A stretch of DNA of 64,000 bases from Catenovulum adriaticum. Its GTDB lineage: Bacteria > Pseudomonadota > Gammaproteobacteria > Enterobacterales > Alteromonadaceae. Shown piece after piece: positions 11,299 to 20,417 of this stretch. The DNA lies in assembly GCF_026725475.1 (NCBI RefSeq), contig NZ_CP109965.1, positions 1,116,001-1,180,000 of the forward strand, read 5' to 3'. Both the position numbers and the translations under genes were made by a program. The notes under the pieces are model-generated. The model made no database searches, had not been told where the DNA came from, and saw only the letters and a program-made list of their open reading frames with translations. How positions within the stretch are numbered: position 1 is the first letter of the stretch; each line of letters starts with the position of its first letter.

Positions 11299-12024
11299 AT
11301 GTCGGTTTATTTCATCTCAGATTTACATTTATCGGAACAGCGTGATGATATTAACCAAGCGTTACTGCAGTTTCTTTCCAAGATTACCGAGCAAACTCAA
11401 GCGTTATATATACTTGGTGATTTTTTAGAATACTGGGTAGGAGACGATCACCCCTGTAAATGGTTTAAGCCTATTCAAGATAAATTAAAGGATATAGCGG
11501 AACACATCTGTCCTATTTATTTTATCCATGGTAACCGAGATTTCTTAATAGGGGAAAAATTTGCAGATAAATGTGGAATGAAAATTTTACCTGAACCCAG
11601 TGTGGTTAATTTATATAATCAAAACGTGTTACTTATGCATGGTGACAGCTTATGCACCCAAGATGAAAGTTACCAAAAATTACGAAAGTGGGTAAGAAAA
11701 CCTTGGATGCAATATTTATTTTCATTATTACCCCTTAAAACAAGGCTAAGTATATTTGGCGCCGGTCGAAAAAAAAGCAAGGAAAAACAACAAACGGTGA
11801 CTGATATGTCAATTTTAGATGTTTCTCTACCTGAAGTTGCGATTCAGATGAAAATGCATGATGTGAAACTGCTTATTCACGGCCACACACATAGACCCGC
11901 GATACATCATAATGCGATAGAACAAAATATTGGGGTAAGGATTGTTTTGGGTGACTGGTACGACCATGGCAGTGTATTGGAAGTAAATAAAGACGGTTAT
12001 CTATTGTTTAGTCTACAATTTTAA
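11299..12024 (+). CDS. lpxH: UDP-2,3-diacylglucosamine diphosphatase LpxH
   Basis: A 241-residue calcineurin-like metallophosphoesterase. It cleaves UDP-2,3-diacylglucosamine to lipid X and UMP, the fourth step of lipid A synthesis, at the inner face of the inner membrane. The two-metal motifs are all there: DLHL (near 8), GDFLEYWVGDD (about 40-50), HGNRDF (near 80), MHGDSLC (near 114) and HGHTHRP (near 195). The frame can be opened from a TTG at 11266, but the ATG at 11299 gives MSVYFISDLHL, which matches the E. coli N-terminus. Confidence 0.94.
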   Translation: MSVYFISDLHLSEQRDDINQALLQFLSKITEQTQALYILGDFLEYWVGDDHPCKWFKPIQDKLKDIAEHICPIYFIHGNRDFLIGEKFADKCGMKILPEPSVVNLYNQNVLLMHGDSLCTQDESYQKLRKWVRKPWMQYLFSLLPLKTRLSIFGAGRKKSKEKQQTVTDMSILDVSLPEVAIQMKMHDVKLLIHGHTHRPAIHHNAIEQNIGVRIVLGDWYDHGSVLEVNKDGYLLFSLQF

Positions 12025-12119
12025 GGGTAATTTGAAACTGCGTTTATGGATAAGCAAAATAGCGTCGTTTAAAGTTTCACATTGGAATACACACATATTT
12101 ATTTAACCACGGAGATGCT

Positions 12120-13271
12120 ATGAGACATCAATATAAAGTGTTAACAGTAGGGGTAATGTTAGCATTATCTTCACCTGTTTATGCCGACATCAATTTTAAT
12201 GGTTTTGCCCGCATAGCTGCTGGCAGCACATTAGAAAGTGGAGAAACGTTATTAGGATATGAAGATAGTTTAGATTTTAAAAACGAGAGTTTGTTTGCGC
12301 TGCAAGCTTCTGCTGATTTAGATGAAGGACTTTCTGCAACTGCACAATTAATGTCGAGAGGTCGTGACGATTTTAATTTAGAAGTTGAATGGGCTTATTT
12401 GTCATATGAGTTGACAGATAACACCCGAATTAATGCGGGTCATCTACGTTTACCGTTTTTCCGTTATTCCGATTTTTTAGACGTAGGTTATGCTTATACT
12501 TGGATTCGTCCCCCTCAGGCCGTTTATGACTTACCTTATAGCTCCTATGACGGTTTAAGCTTATTACATTCAACTCGTGTAGGCCAGTTTGATGTTGAAG
12601 TTCAAGCGACGCTCGGGACTGCTAGTGAAGATATTGTGGTCAATGGGGCTGATGCTCAAACTGAATTAGATGACTTATACGGACTTAATGTTGCTGCAAC
12701 TTATGACTGGCTTTATTTGCGGGCGGTTTATATGAAGTCCAGTGTGACTTTTAATTTTGCAGATAATCCTGATTATTTATTATTAACTGATGCGTTGACT
12801 GCAACAGGCAATAGCGCAGCTTTAGCTCAAGTGATGGCTGATTCTGATACTGGTTCATTTGCAGGTTTAGGCTTTGGTATTGATAAAAATGACTGGATAT
12901 TCCAGGGGGAAATCACCCAAACTAAAGTAGATGATTCATTTATTGCTGACAGATACCGTAGTTATATTTCATTAGCGCACCGTTTAGATGTAGTAACACC
13001 TTACTTTAGTTATCAAAAAATTGATGATAAAGCAAACCCAGTAGGTTATAACTTAGCGTTAGACAGTGGTGTGGTACCGGCTCCGGTATTAGCTGGATTA
13101 AAATCGTTTTTGCAAGGCCAAGAGCAAGGTGAAGAAGGTGAGTACTATTCGCTAGGGGTTAAATATGACTTTAACCCATCGGCCACGTTTAAAGCTGATT
13201 TAACCATTTGGGATGGTGAGTATACAAGAGATGCTCAAGTTATTTCATTTGCAGTTGATATGGTTTTTTAG
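12120..13271 (+). CDS. Outer-membrane porin-like protein
   Basis: A 383-residue protein with a signal peptide cut after SSPVYA (about residue 22). The mature part is rich in alternating aromatic/polar strands (FNGFARIAAGS, WAYLSYELT, RINAGHLRLPFF, FDVEVQATLG) and ends in FAVDMVF, with a terminal Phe as outer-membrane beta-barrels require. It looks like a 14- to 18-strand general or anion porin. The next gene, 13 bases on, encodes a phosphate-binding-like protein, so uptake of phosphate or another oxyanion is a reasonable guess. I saw no Pho box upstream. Confidence 0.7.
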   Translation: MRHQYKVLTVGVMLALSSPVYADINFNGFARIAAGSTLESGETLLGYEDSLDFKNESLFALQASADLDEGLSATAQLMSRGRDDFNLEVEWAYLSYELTDNTRINAGHLRLPFFRYSDFLDVGYAYTWIRPPQAVYDLPYSSYDGLSLLHSTRVGQFDVEVQATLGTASEDIVVNGADAQTELDDLYGLNVAATYDWLYLRAVYMKSSVTFNFADNPDYLLLTDALTATGNSAALAQVMADSDTGSFAGLGFGIDKNDWIFQGEITQTKVDDSFIADRYRSYISLAHRLDVVTPYFSYQKIDDKANPVGYNLALDSGVVPAPVLAGLKSFLQGQEQGEEGEYYSLGVKYDFNPSATFKADLTIWDGEYTRDAQVISFAVDMVF

Positions 13272-13284
13272 GGGAAAGTGAATA

Positions 13285-13704
13285 ATGAATAAATTAATCC
13301 AGACAAGTTTCATCGCCGCCACCATATTTGCAAGCCAGTGTTTTGCTGAAATAGCTGTGGTGGTTCATCCGTCTAATTCTGCAAATATTTCAGCAGAGGA
13401 TATTGAGCGTATCTTTTTAGGCAAAAAGAAAGCTTTTTCGTCAGGTGATACTGCGGTGCCTATTAATCTAAATGAAGGTGATGCGACACGTGCCAGCTTT
13501 AATGAAAAAGCACTTAACAAAAATAGTAGTCAACTAAAAGCTTATTGGTCTAAACTGGTATTTACTGGTAAAGGTACACCACCTAAGGAAGTAAATTCTT
13601 CGGCTGAGGTGCTTAAATTGGTGTCAAGTAACCCTAATATGATTGGTTATATTGACGCCAGTATTGTTGATGGCTCGGTTAAAGTGATAAGTAAGTTGAA
13701 TTAA
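13285..13704 (+). CDS. Short PstS-like periplasmic phosphate-binding-type protein
   Basis: A 139-residue secreted protein: signal peptide to about residue 21 (ASQCFA), then EIAVVVHPSNSANISAEDIERIFLGKK, the N-terminal lobe motif of the PstS-like PBP family. NPNMIGYID near the end corresponds to the usual GxIGY motif. It is less than half the length of PstS and lacks the second lobe, so it is probably not a classical ABC-transporter partner. It is co-directional with the porin 13 bases upstream and followed by a good terminator, so the two form a small operon. Porin plus short PstS-like pairs recur in marine gammaproteobacteria; the function is not settled. Confidence 0.65.
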   Translation: MNKLIQTSFIAATIFASQCFAEIAVVVHPSNSANISAEDIERIFLGKKKAFSSGDTAVPINLNEGDATRASFNEKALNKNSSQLKAYWSKLVFTGKGTPPKEVNSSAEVLKLVSSNPNMIGYIDASIVDGSVKVISKLN

Positions 13705-13753
13705 ATTTTATTAAGTGTATTTGTTGAAACAAAAGCACAAATATAGATTTGAT

Positions 13754-13780
13754 AAAAACCGCTGTAATGGCGGTTTTTTT
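13754..13780 (+). terminator. Rho-independent terminator after the porin/PstS-like pair
   Basis: AAAAACCGC (13754-13762) pairs with GCGGTTTTT (13770-13778) around a 7-base loop, with two further T residues. Confidence 0.85.
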
Positions 13781-13892
13781 ATCGCTATAACTAAAGCTGT
13801 GATATACTCCGCCGCCTTGATATAGCTATACTTTGAATGCTGGTAACTAAGTTATCGTTAGTTCCTGTAGAATGTTTTGTGGAGATTCATAC

Positions 13893-15365
13893 ATGATCCC
13901 TGTTGTCGCACTGGTTGGCCGACCTAATGTTGGTAAATCAACTTTATTTAATCGTTTCACCCGAACCCGTGATGCACTTGTCGCTAATTTTCCAGGTTTA
14001 ACTCGTGATCGTCAATACGGTTCAGCTGAATACGGTGAATATCAATTTATCGTGATTGATACCGGAGGTATCACAGGTGACGAGCAAGGTATAGACAGCA
14101 AAATGGCTGAGCAATCTTTACAAGCAATTGAAGAAGCTGATGTCGTTATGTTTATTGTAGATGCCAGAGAGGGTGTGACAGCTGCTGATCAGATGTTAGC
14201 AGAGCATTTAAGACGAAACAGTAAGCCAGCTTATGTAGTTGCAAACAAAACAGATGGCATTGATGCCGATTCAGCAATTGCCGAGTTTTATAGTTTAGCG
14301 CTTGGTCCAGTTTATAAAATTGCTGCGGCTCATGGTCGTGGTATTAACGGCTTACTGCAAGAAACTTTGTCTCCGCTGGTTGAAGAATTTCCTGAAATGC
14401 GAATTGCTCAAGAAGAAGACGAGTCAGACGAAAATGTGGCTACAGATTCAACGCTAGAAGAAAATGACGAAGAAATTCAACTGGATCCCAAAGCGATTAA
14501 ATTGGCAATTGTAGGACGGCCTAACGTAGGCAAGTCGACTTTAACCAACCGAATTTTGGGTGAAGATAGAGTTATTGTTTATGATATGCCCGGCACCACC
14601 AGAGATAGTATATACATTCCAATGCAAAGGGATGATCAACCATACGTACTGATTGATACAGCAGGCGTGAGAAGACGACGAAAAATAAATGAAACGGTTG
14701 AAAAATTTTCTGTTATAAAGACGTTAAAAGCGATAGAAGACGCAAATGTTGTGTTAATCGTGATAGATGCTCGAGAAGGGATTAGCGACCAAGATTTAAG
14801 CTTGCTAGGCTTTACCTTGAATGCAGGCCGTTCAGTGGTTTTAGCGGTAAATAAATGGGATGGATTAGATACCTACGTAAAAGATCGCATAAAATCTGAA
14901 ATCGATAGACGGCTCGGCTTTATTGATTTTGCTCGTCTTCATTTTATTTCAGCATTGCACGGTACAGGTGTTGGTCATTTGTTTGAGTCAGTGACTGAAG
15001 CTTATGAGTCGGCAACACGCAAAGTAACCACTTCACTGTTAACCCGAATTTTAGACTCTGCAAAATATGAACATCAACCACCGCTTGTTCGTGGTCGTCG
15101 GGTTAAATTAAAATACGCGCATGCTGGCGGCCATAACCCACCTATTATCGTCATCCATGGTAATCAAGTAAATGATTTGCCTGACTCATATAAGCGCTAT
15201 TTAATGAATTATTTTAGAAAATCATTAGATATGATGGGCACGCCAATTCGAATTGAGTTTAAAGAAAGCAGTAACCCATATTCAACAAAAGATAATCATA
15301 AATTAACCCTTACTCAACAGCGAAACCGTCGACGTATGCAAAGGTTTAGCATAGGAAAAAAATAA
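13893..15365 (+). CDS. der: GTPase Der (EngA), ribosome assembly factor
   Basis: A 490-residue tandem GTPase needed for 50S subunit maturation. Two complete G domains are visible. The first has GRPNVGKST near residue 8, DTGG and NKTD. The second has GRPNVGKST near residue 212, DTAG and NKWD. They are joined by an acidic linker (EEDESDENVATDSTLEENDEE), and a C-terminal KH-like domain ends in a basic tail (RNRRRMQRFSIGKK). An in-frame ATG lies at 13872, but GGAG at about 13880 supports the ATG at 13893, which gives the E. coli-like start MIPVVALVGRPNVGKST. Confidence 0.96.
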   Translation: MIPVVALVGRPNVGKSTLFNRFTRTRDALVANFPGLTRDRQYGSAEYGEYQFIVIDTGGITGDEQGIDSKMAEQSLQAIEEADVVMFIVDAREGVTAADQMLAEHLRRNSKPAYVVANKTDGIDADSAIAEFYSLALGPVYKIAAAHGRGINGLLQETLSPLVEEFPEMRIAQEEDESDENVATDSTLEENDEEIQLDPKAIKLAIVGRPNVGKSTLTNRILGEDRVIVYDMPGTTRDSIYIPMQRDDQPYVLIDTAGVRRRRKINETVEKFSVIKTLKAIEDANVVLIVIDAREGISDQDLSLLGFTLNAGRSVVLAVNKWDGLDTYVKDRIKSEIDRRLGFIDFARLHFISALHGTGVGHLFESVTEAYESATRKVTTSLLTRILDSAKYEHQPPLVRGRRVKLKYAHAGGHNPPIIVIHGNQVNDLPDSYKRYLMNYFRKSLDMMGTPIRIEFKESSNPYSTKDNHKLTLTQQRNRRRMQRFSIGKK

Positions 15366-15374
15366 TCTGCTTTA

Positions 15375-15412
15375 AGTCATCATAATTTCAACTTTTTGTT
15401 ATTATGATGACT
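15375..15412 (+). terminator. Hairpin after der (no clear T run)
   Basis: A perfect 12-bp inverted repeat, AGTCATCATAAT (15375-15386) and ATTATGATGACT (15401-15412), closes a 14-base loop. It lacks a U tract directly after the stem, so it may be a weak terminator or an mRNA 3'-end stabiliser. Confidence 0.4.
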
Positions 15413-15564
15413 CCCATTGGCCATTAATATGACATTTATATTACACTTTACTACTTGAATATCTTGGCTTCTTAATTAATTTTGCTTATATTCAATAACT
15501 AAGCAAATTGCATCTGCTATGCTAATGACACAAATATTGCAATTTTGACTTAATTATTGCTTCG

Positions 15565-15598
15565 CTTTCATAAAAGTGTCAAAAACCTAATCCATAAT
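15565..15598 (+). promoter_or_regulatory. Pho box and -10 element upstream of phoB
   Basis: CTTTCAT-AAAA-GTGTCAA (15565-15582) has the two 7-base direct repeats spaced by four that make a PhoB site; 14 of 17 positions agree with the E. coli consensus by my count. A CATAAT -10 box lies at 15593-15598, ten bases beyond the box, the spacing of PhoB-activated promoters. This predicts autoregulation of phoB-phoR under phosphate starvation. Confidence 0.65.
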
Positions 15599-15633
15599 CA
15601 GTATGGACGAATGATTATATAGAGACAAAATTT

Positions 15634-16323
15634 ATGTCACGCAGAATTTTAGTTGTAGAAGATGAAATGCCAATCCGAGACATGCTTGTTTTCGCATTGG
15701 AGCAAAAAGGTTATTACACCTTAGAAGCTGAAACTTACAATGAAGCATTAGAAAAAATTGTAGAGCCTTATCCGGATCTAATTTTATTAGATTGGATGTT
15801 GCCCGGTGGAAGTGGTATTCAATTAGCTAAACAGCTCAAACAACACGAATTTACCCGTCAAATACCTATCATAATGTTAACAGCGCGTGGAGAAGAAGAA
15901 GATAAAATTAGAGGCCTAGAAGTAGGGGCTGATGATTATATGACGAAACCTTTTTCACCTAAAGAACTATTAGCTCGAATTAAAGCTGTTATGCGTCGTG
16001 CTGCACCAACGAGTGTTGAAGATTTAATCCAAGTGCAAGGTCTAAAACTGGATCCTGTGTCTCATCGAGTCAGTGCCAATGAAGATGGGCTGGATATGGG
16101 GCCAACCGAATTTAAATTATTGCACTTTTTTATGTCACATCCAGAGCGTGTTTACAGCCGAGAACAACTACTAGACCATGTGTGGGGAACAAACGTATAC
16201 GTTGAAGACAGAACGGTTGATGTTCATATTCGTCGATTACGTAAAGCTATTTCAATGCATGGGCATGATCAGCTCATTCAGACGGTGCGTGGTGCTGGTT
16301 ATCGGTTTTCTGCAAAAATCTAA
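15634..16323 (+). CDS. phoB: Phosphate regulon response regulator PhoB
   Basis: A 229-residue OmpR-family regulator. The receiver domain (about 1-120) has the acidic pair EDE near 10, the phospho-acceptor Asp in LLDWMLPG near 54 and Lys in YMTKPF near 106. The C-terminal winged helix contains the PhoB-typical GPTEFKLLHFFMSHPERVYSR and RTVDVHIRRLRKA. Its stop overlaps the start of phoR by one base. A Pho box lies upstream. Confidence 0.95.
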   Translation: MSRRILVVEDEMPIRDMLVFALEQKGYYTLEAETYNEALEKIVEPYPDLILLDWMLPGGSGIQLAKQLKQHEFTRQIPIIMLTARGEEEDKIRGLEVGADDYMTKPFSPKELLARIKAVMRRAAPTSVEDLIQVQGLKLDPVSHRVSANEDGLDMGPTEFKLLHFFMSHPERVYSREQLLDHVWGTNVYVEDRTVDVHIRRLRKAISMHGHDQLIQTVRGAGYRFSAKI

Positions 16324-17657
16324 TGAAGCAACCAACTCAATATTTTAATGCATTAAGTCGGTTTGTTATTTTAACCAGCTGCGCTTTATTTATTGGATGG
16401 CTGCTTGACCAAATACTATTGGTCTTTGTCATTTTGATGGGCGGTTTATTTGCTTGGTATAGCTATAATTTAATTCGTTTAAATGAATGGTTGTGGAGTA
16501 AAAAAAATCTGTATCCACCATCAAGTAGTGGTATTTGGTCAGAAGCCTTTGATGGTATTTATCGCCTTCAGCGAAAAAATCGTTCTAGGCGAAAAGAACT
16601 TGGTCAGGTATTAAAACGGTTTAGAGATGGTGCTGAAGCATTGCCCGATGCTGCAGTTGTTGTTCAAGGAAATGGACAAATACTTTGGTGTAATAAGCTA
16701 GCCCACCATGTATTTGGACTCAGATGGCCAGAGGATAATGGTTTACTGATCACTAACTTATTACGCCATCCAAATTTTATCGAGCAATTCAACCAGCAAA
16801 AACTGAAACAAGATGTAGACGAAGCCGTATTAATGCCGTCGCCTATTGATAGAGATAGCACAATTGAAATTAGAATGGTGCCTTATGCGTTAGGTCAGTT
16901 GCTTATTTTAGGGCGAGACGTGACGCAAATGCAGCGTGTAAATCAAATGCGCAAAGATTTTATCGCCAACGTTTCACACGAGTTACGTACACCTTTGACA
17001 GTACTGCAAGGCTACTTGGAAATGATGCAAGACCCAGATATGGGCGGCACTTTACCCAATAGCAAAGCAGTCGGCATGATGTCAGACCAATGTGAGCGTA
17101 TGTTTAACCTAGTAAATCAGCTGCTAGTTTTATCAAAGATAGAAGTTAATCGAGATAATATTTTTGAGTACCAAGTTGATGTTCCAGCCATGATGTTGGT
17201 ATTAGAACGAGAAGCTGAACAGCTTAATTTTGACCGTCACCATAAAATTAGTTTTGATATCGATCAAAATTTATTACTGTATGGCATTGAAGATGAATTA
17301 AGAAGTGCGTTTACTAACCTTGTTAAAAATGCAATTCGATATACGCAAAATGAAGGCGAAGTTTTGGTGAGTTGGCGTGAACATAACCAGCAAGCTTGCT
17401 TTAAAGTGACAGATAACGGTGATGGGATAGAAGAACTCCACTTAAACCGTTTAACTGAGCGTTTTTATCGAGTCGACAAAGCCCGCTCTCGTTCAACCGG
17501 GGGATCAGGTTTAGGTTTATCTATAGTCAAACATGTCCTTGCGCATCACCAATCTGAACTTGAAATCAATAGTAAAGTGGGAGAGGGAAGCTGTTTTTCG
17601 TTTTGTTTTCCAACTGATTTAATTGTTCACAGGCGTAAAAATAAGCCAGCTCTTTAA
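16323..17657 (+). CDS. phoR: Phosphate regulon sensor kinase PhoR
   Basis: A 444-residue inner-membrane histidine kinase that phosphorylates PhoB when phosphate is low. There are two close hydrophobic segments near the N-terminus (about 14-45), no large periplasmic loop, a PAS domain (about 100-200; LPDAAVVVQGNGQILWCN), the HisKA box FIANVSHELRTPL near residue 220 and the HATPase motifs (LVKNAIRYT, DNGDGI, GGSGLGLSIVKH). The near absence of a periplasmic domain is typical of PhoR. The pstSCAB-phoU genes are not in this window. Confidence 0.93.
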   Translation: MKQPTQYFNALSRFVILTSCALFIGWLLDQILLVFVILMGGLFAWYSYNLIRLNEWLWSKKNLYPPSSSGIWSEAFDGIYRLQRKNRSRRKELGQVLKRFRDGAEALPDAAVVVQGNGQILWCNKLAHHVFGLRWPEDNGLLITNLLRHPNFIEQFNQQKLKQDVDEAVLMPSPIDRDSTIEIRMVPYALGQLLILGRDVTQMQRVNQMRKDFIANVSHELRTPLTVLQGYLEMMQDPDMGGTLPNSKAVGMMSDQCERMFNLVNQLLVLSKIEVNRDNIFEYQVDVPAMMLVLEREAEQLNFDRHHKISFDIDQNLLLYGIEDELRSAFTNLVKNAIRYTQNEGEVLVSWREHNQQACFKVTDNGDGIEELHLNRLTERFYRVDKARSRSTGGSGLGLSIVKHVLAHHQSELEINSKVGEGSCFSFCFPTDLIVHRRKNKPAL

Positions 17658-17804
17658 CCAAGTCCGCATTGCTTTGATATCTGACCTTAAAAAAATAAAA
17701 ATTTAATTAACATTTACGTTTAATTTTTCTGATGTGCTCAGAAGGCGCAGGAATAGAGGTCATCTAATCCTGCTGTAAATACTCAGGCGATTGAATTTAA
17801 AGCG

Positions 17805-18983
17805 CTACACCGCTCGAACATGAAAAACATGTTCTACCTGAGCTATTTTGTCAATTAACTCGGGCGTGACGGTTTGGTCAATGTCTAAAATCGTGTAGGC
17901 AATATCATCCCGGCTTTTATTAACTAAATCGATCACGTTAATATTTAAATCAGCTAGTAAATTTAGGACTTCGCCTAATACCTTTGGCACATTATCATTA
18001 GCAAAAGTAATTCTATCGCCTTGAGTTCGTTCCATATTAATGGTTGGAAAATTAACCGAATTTTTAATATTACCGTTTTCTAAAAAGTCGATTAATTGGT
18101 TCGCTGCCATAACAGCACAGTTTTCTTCAGCTTCAGCGGTACTTGCACCCAAATGCGGAAATAATATGGCTTTATCATGTTTGATTAAGTTAGCAGTAGG
18201 AAAGTCGGCGACATAGGCATTTAATTTACCTGTATCCAGTGCATGGATTACATCGGTTTCATTAACTAATTCGCCCCGGGCTAAATTAATGAGAGTCGCG
18301 CCTTCTTTGACACTGGTTAGCGATTCTTGGTTAATAAAGCCTATTGTTGATTCAACAGCGGGGACATGCAAAGTAACATAATCTGAGCGGGCTAATAAAG
18401 AGTTAAGGTTATCAGCTTTAGTGACTTGGCTAGATAATTGCCATGCCGCTTCTACACTTAATTTAGGATCATAGCCTATTACTTTCATGCCTAAACTTAA
18501 TGCCATATTCGCTACTTTAGCACCAATCGCGCCTAAGCCAACGACTCCAAGGGTTTTATCTTGCAGCTCAAATCCACCAAATTGTTTTTTACCCGCTTCT
18601 ACTTTTTGGTGGCGTTCATTATCGTCTGTGATATCAATCAAGCTTTTTACATAATTCATGCTTTGCGTTATACCGCGGGCACTTAATAATAAACTGGCCA
18701 TGACTAGTTCTTTTACGGCGTTAGCATTGGCTCCAGGGGTATTAAATACGACAATCCCTTGTTGAGTGTAATCGTTTACGGGAATATTATTAACCCCAGC
18801 ACCAGCTCGGGCAACTGCTAATACGGATTTAGGTAAAGTTTCGTTATGCAGTTTATGACTGCGCAATAAAATAGCGTCTGGTGTTTGTTGATCGGAAGAA
18901 GCTTGATAAGTCTGAGTTGGAAATTGGTTTAAGCCTTTATCGGCAATATTATTGTAAGTTCTAATTTTTTTCATGATATCCAT
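17805..18983 (-). CDS. serA: D-3-phosphoglycerate dehydrogenase with ACT domain
   Basis: A 392-residue enzyme that oxidises 3-phosphoglycerate to 3-phosphohydroxypyruvate, the first step of serine synthesis. Visible are the NAD-binding GVVGLGAIGAKVA (about 160-172), the catalytic ARGELVNETD and the His region FPHLGAST (near 285), and a C-terminal ACT domain (about 320-392) for possible serine feedback. The N-terminus MKKIRTYNNIADKGL resembles the short SerA type of Bacteroidetes, Firmicutes and some Proteobacteria more than E. coli SerA. A second start three codons in (18974) is equally possible. It lies 181 bases downstream of serC on the same strand. Confidence 0.88.
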   Translation of the reverse strand: MDIMKKIRTYNNIADKGLNQFPTQTYQASSDQQTPDAILLRSHKLHNETLPKSVLAVARAGAGVNNIPVNDYTQQGIVVFNTPGANANAVKELVMASLLLSARGITQSMNYVKSLIDITDDNERHQKVEAGKKQFGGFELQDKTLGVVGLGAIGAKVANMALSLGMKVIGYDPKLSVEAAWQLSSQVTKADNLNSLLARSDYVTLHVPAVESTIGFINQESLTSVKEGATLINLARGELVNETDVIHALDTGKLNAYVADFPTANLIKHDKAILFPHLGASTAEAEENCAVMAANQLIDFLENGNIKNSVNFPTINMERTQGDRITFANDNVPKVLGEVLNLLADLNINVIDLVNKSRDDIAYTILDIDQTVTPELIDKIAQVEHVFHVRAV

Positions 18984-19121
18984 CTTCTGTTAGTGATTAT
19001 TTATTTTTAATTCATTGAATACGGCCTAATTTCAATTTGGTGTTAGTGTTTAAAATTAAATTTTCGCATTTTATTTTGTGAGCAATTTATTCATGAACGG
19101 ATATTGCCAACGAGTATTAAT

Positions 19122-19150
19122 AAAAATGCCAGTAAGATACCAGCATTTTT
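19122..19150 (-). terminator. Terminator after serC (minus strand)
   Basis: AAAAATGC (19122-19129) and GCATTTTT (19143-19150) form an 8-bp stem around a 13-base loop just after the serC stop. On the minus strand the stem ends in five T. It would limit read-through from serC into serA. Confidence 0.6.
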
Positions 19151-19164
19151 ATTAACGTTTGATT

Positions 19165-20280
19165 TTAAGCTGTTGCGGTTTGATACGCCCAGCTTAACCA
19201 AGGTAATAAAGCTTTTAAGTCGTCAGCTTCAACGGTTGCACCGCACCAAACTCTAAGGCCAGCAGGTGCATCTCGGTATGCACCAATATCGTAAGCGACT
19301 TGTTCTGAATCTAATAATTTGATGATGGTTTTTACTTGTGCTTCGTCTGCTTTTAGCTGAAAACATACACTGGTATTAGAACAAATGTCGTCAGATTCAG
19401 CTAAGAAGTCAATCCAGTCATTCTGCTGTACAAAGTCTTTAAATATTTGCAAATTAGCTTCACTTTTTGCAATTGCAGCAGATAAGCCACCAATACTTTC
19501 AACCCAATTTAGCGCATCTAAATAATCTTCAACACATAACATAGATGGGGTATTAATGGTTGCACCTTCGAAAATACCTGAAATTAATTTACCACTTTTT
19601 GCTAACGTGAATATTTTAGGCATTGGCCAACTTGGGGTATAGTTTTCTAACCGTTCGACGGCTCGTGGGCTTAAAATAATAACGCCGTGAGCGCCTTCAC
19701 CGCCTAGCACTTTTTGCCAACTGAAGGTTGCTACATCAATTTTTTCCCATGGTATTGGCATTGCAAAAACGGCGCTGGTCGCATCACATATGGTTAAGCC
19801 CTGACGGTCATCGCTAATCCAGTTTGCATTATTTACTTTTACCCCTGAGGTTGTGCCATTCCAAGTAAAGACAATATCATGATCTGAATTTGCCTGACTA
19901 AAATCAGGTAATTCTCCATAAGGCGCGGTGAATGAATTAGCATCATCTAACTTAAGCTGTTTAAGAATTTCTGTTGCCCAGCCAGAGCCAAAAGATTCCC
20001 AAGAAAATACATCAACCGGACGTTGCCCTAGTAATGACCACATTGCCATTTCCATGGCGCCTGTATCAGAGCCAGGCACAATCCCAACCTTATAACCTGC
20101 AGGTAAATTAAGCAGACGAGCCGTTTCATCTATGGCTTGTTTTAATTTATTTTTACCCAAGCTACTGCGGTGTGACCGTCCTAAAGATGCAGTGTCTAAC
20201 TCAGCTAAATTATAGCCAGGTCTTTTTGTGCAAGGACCAGATGAAAAGTTTGGGTTATTGGGTTTTAAGCTGGGTTTCAT
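19165..20280 (-). CDS. serC: Phosphoserine aminotransferase, alphaproteobacterial/archaeal type
   Basis: A 371-residue PLP enzyme of the class V aminotransferase fold that converts phosphohydroxypyruvate and glutamate to phosphoserine and 2-oxoglutarate. The N-terminal FSSGPCTKRPGY, LGRSHRSSLGK and GSDTGAMEMAMW are those of the SerC subfamily usual in Alphaproteobacteria and Methanosarcina. Enterobacterial SerC begins NFSSGPA.LP instead. The PLP lysine is in TFSWQKVLGGEGAHG near residue 190. Its position next to serA supports the serine role. A likely transfer or lineage-specific replacement of the usual gammaproteobacterial serC. Confidence 0.85.
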   Translation of the reverse strand: MKPSLKPNNPNFSSGPCTKRPGYNLAELDTASLGRSHRSSLGKNKLKQAIDETARLLNLPAGYKVGIVPGSDTGAMEMAMWSLLGQRPVDVFSWESFGSGWATEILKQLKLDDANSFTAPYGELPDFSQANSDHDIVFTWNGTTSGVKVNNANWISDDRQGLTICDATSAVFAMPIPWEKIDVATFSWQKVLGGEGAHGVIILSPRAVERLENYTPSWPMPKIFTLAKSGKLISGIFEGATINTPSMLCVEDYLDALNWVESIGGLSAAIAKSEANLQIFKDFVQQNDWIDFLAESDDICSNTSVCFQLKADEAQVKTIIKLLDSEQVAYDIGAYRDAPAGLRVWCGATVEADDLKALLPWLSWAYQTATA

Positions 20281-20417
20281 TTATTTTCCTTATGGCGAAA
20301 TGTGATACAAACAATTTGGCTGATATTGCCTTATTTTGTAGTTTGACTCAACTGGTGTTTTGTTGACTAATTAGATTACGGCTATTTTGTTGAGTTTTGC
20401 GAAATAGCGGTTGGCAT

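Noticed and set aside
17657..17804. Small inverted repeat TTCTGA/TCAGAA (17727-17743) between phoR and serA as a terminator
   Set aside because: Only six base pairs and no T run in either direction; too weak to call.
20381..20408. Imperfect inverted repeat between serC and the DUF2254 gene as a terminator
   Set aside because: Nine pairs with a wobble, and no T run on the minus strand where the gene ends.
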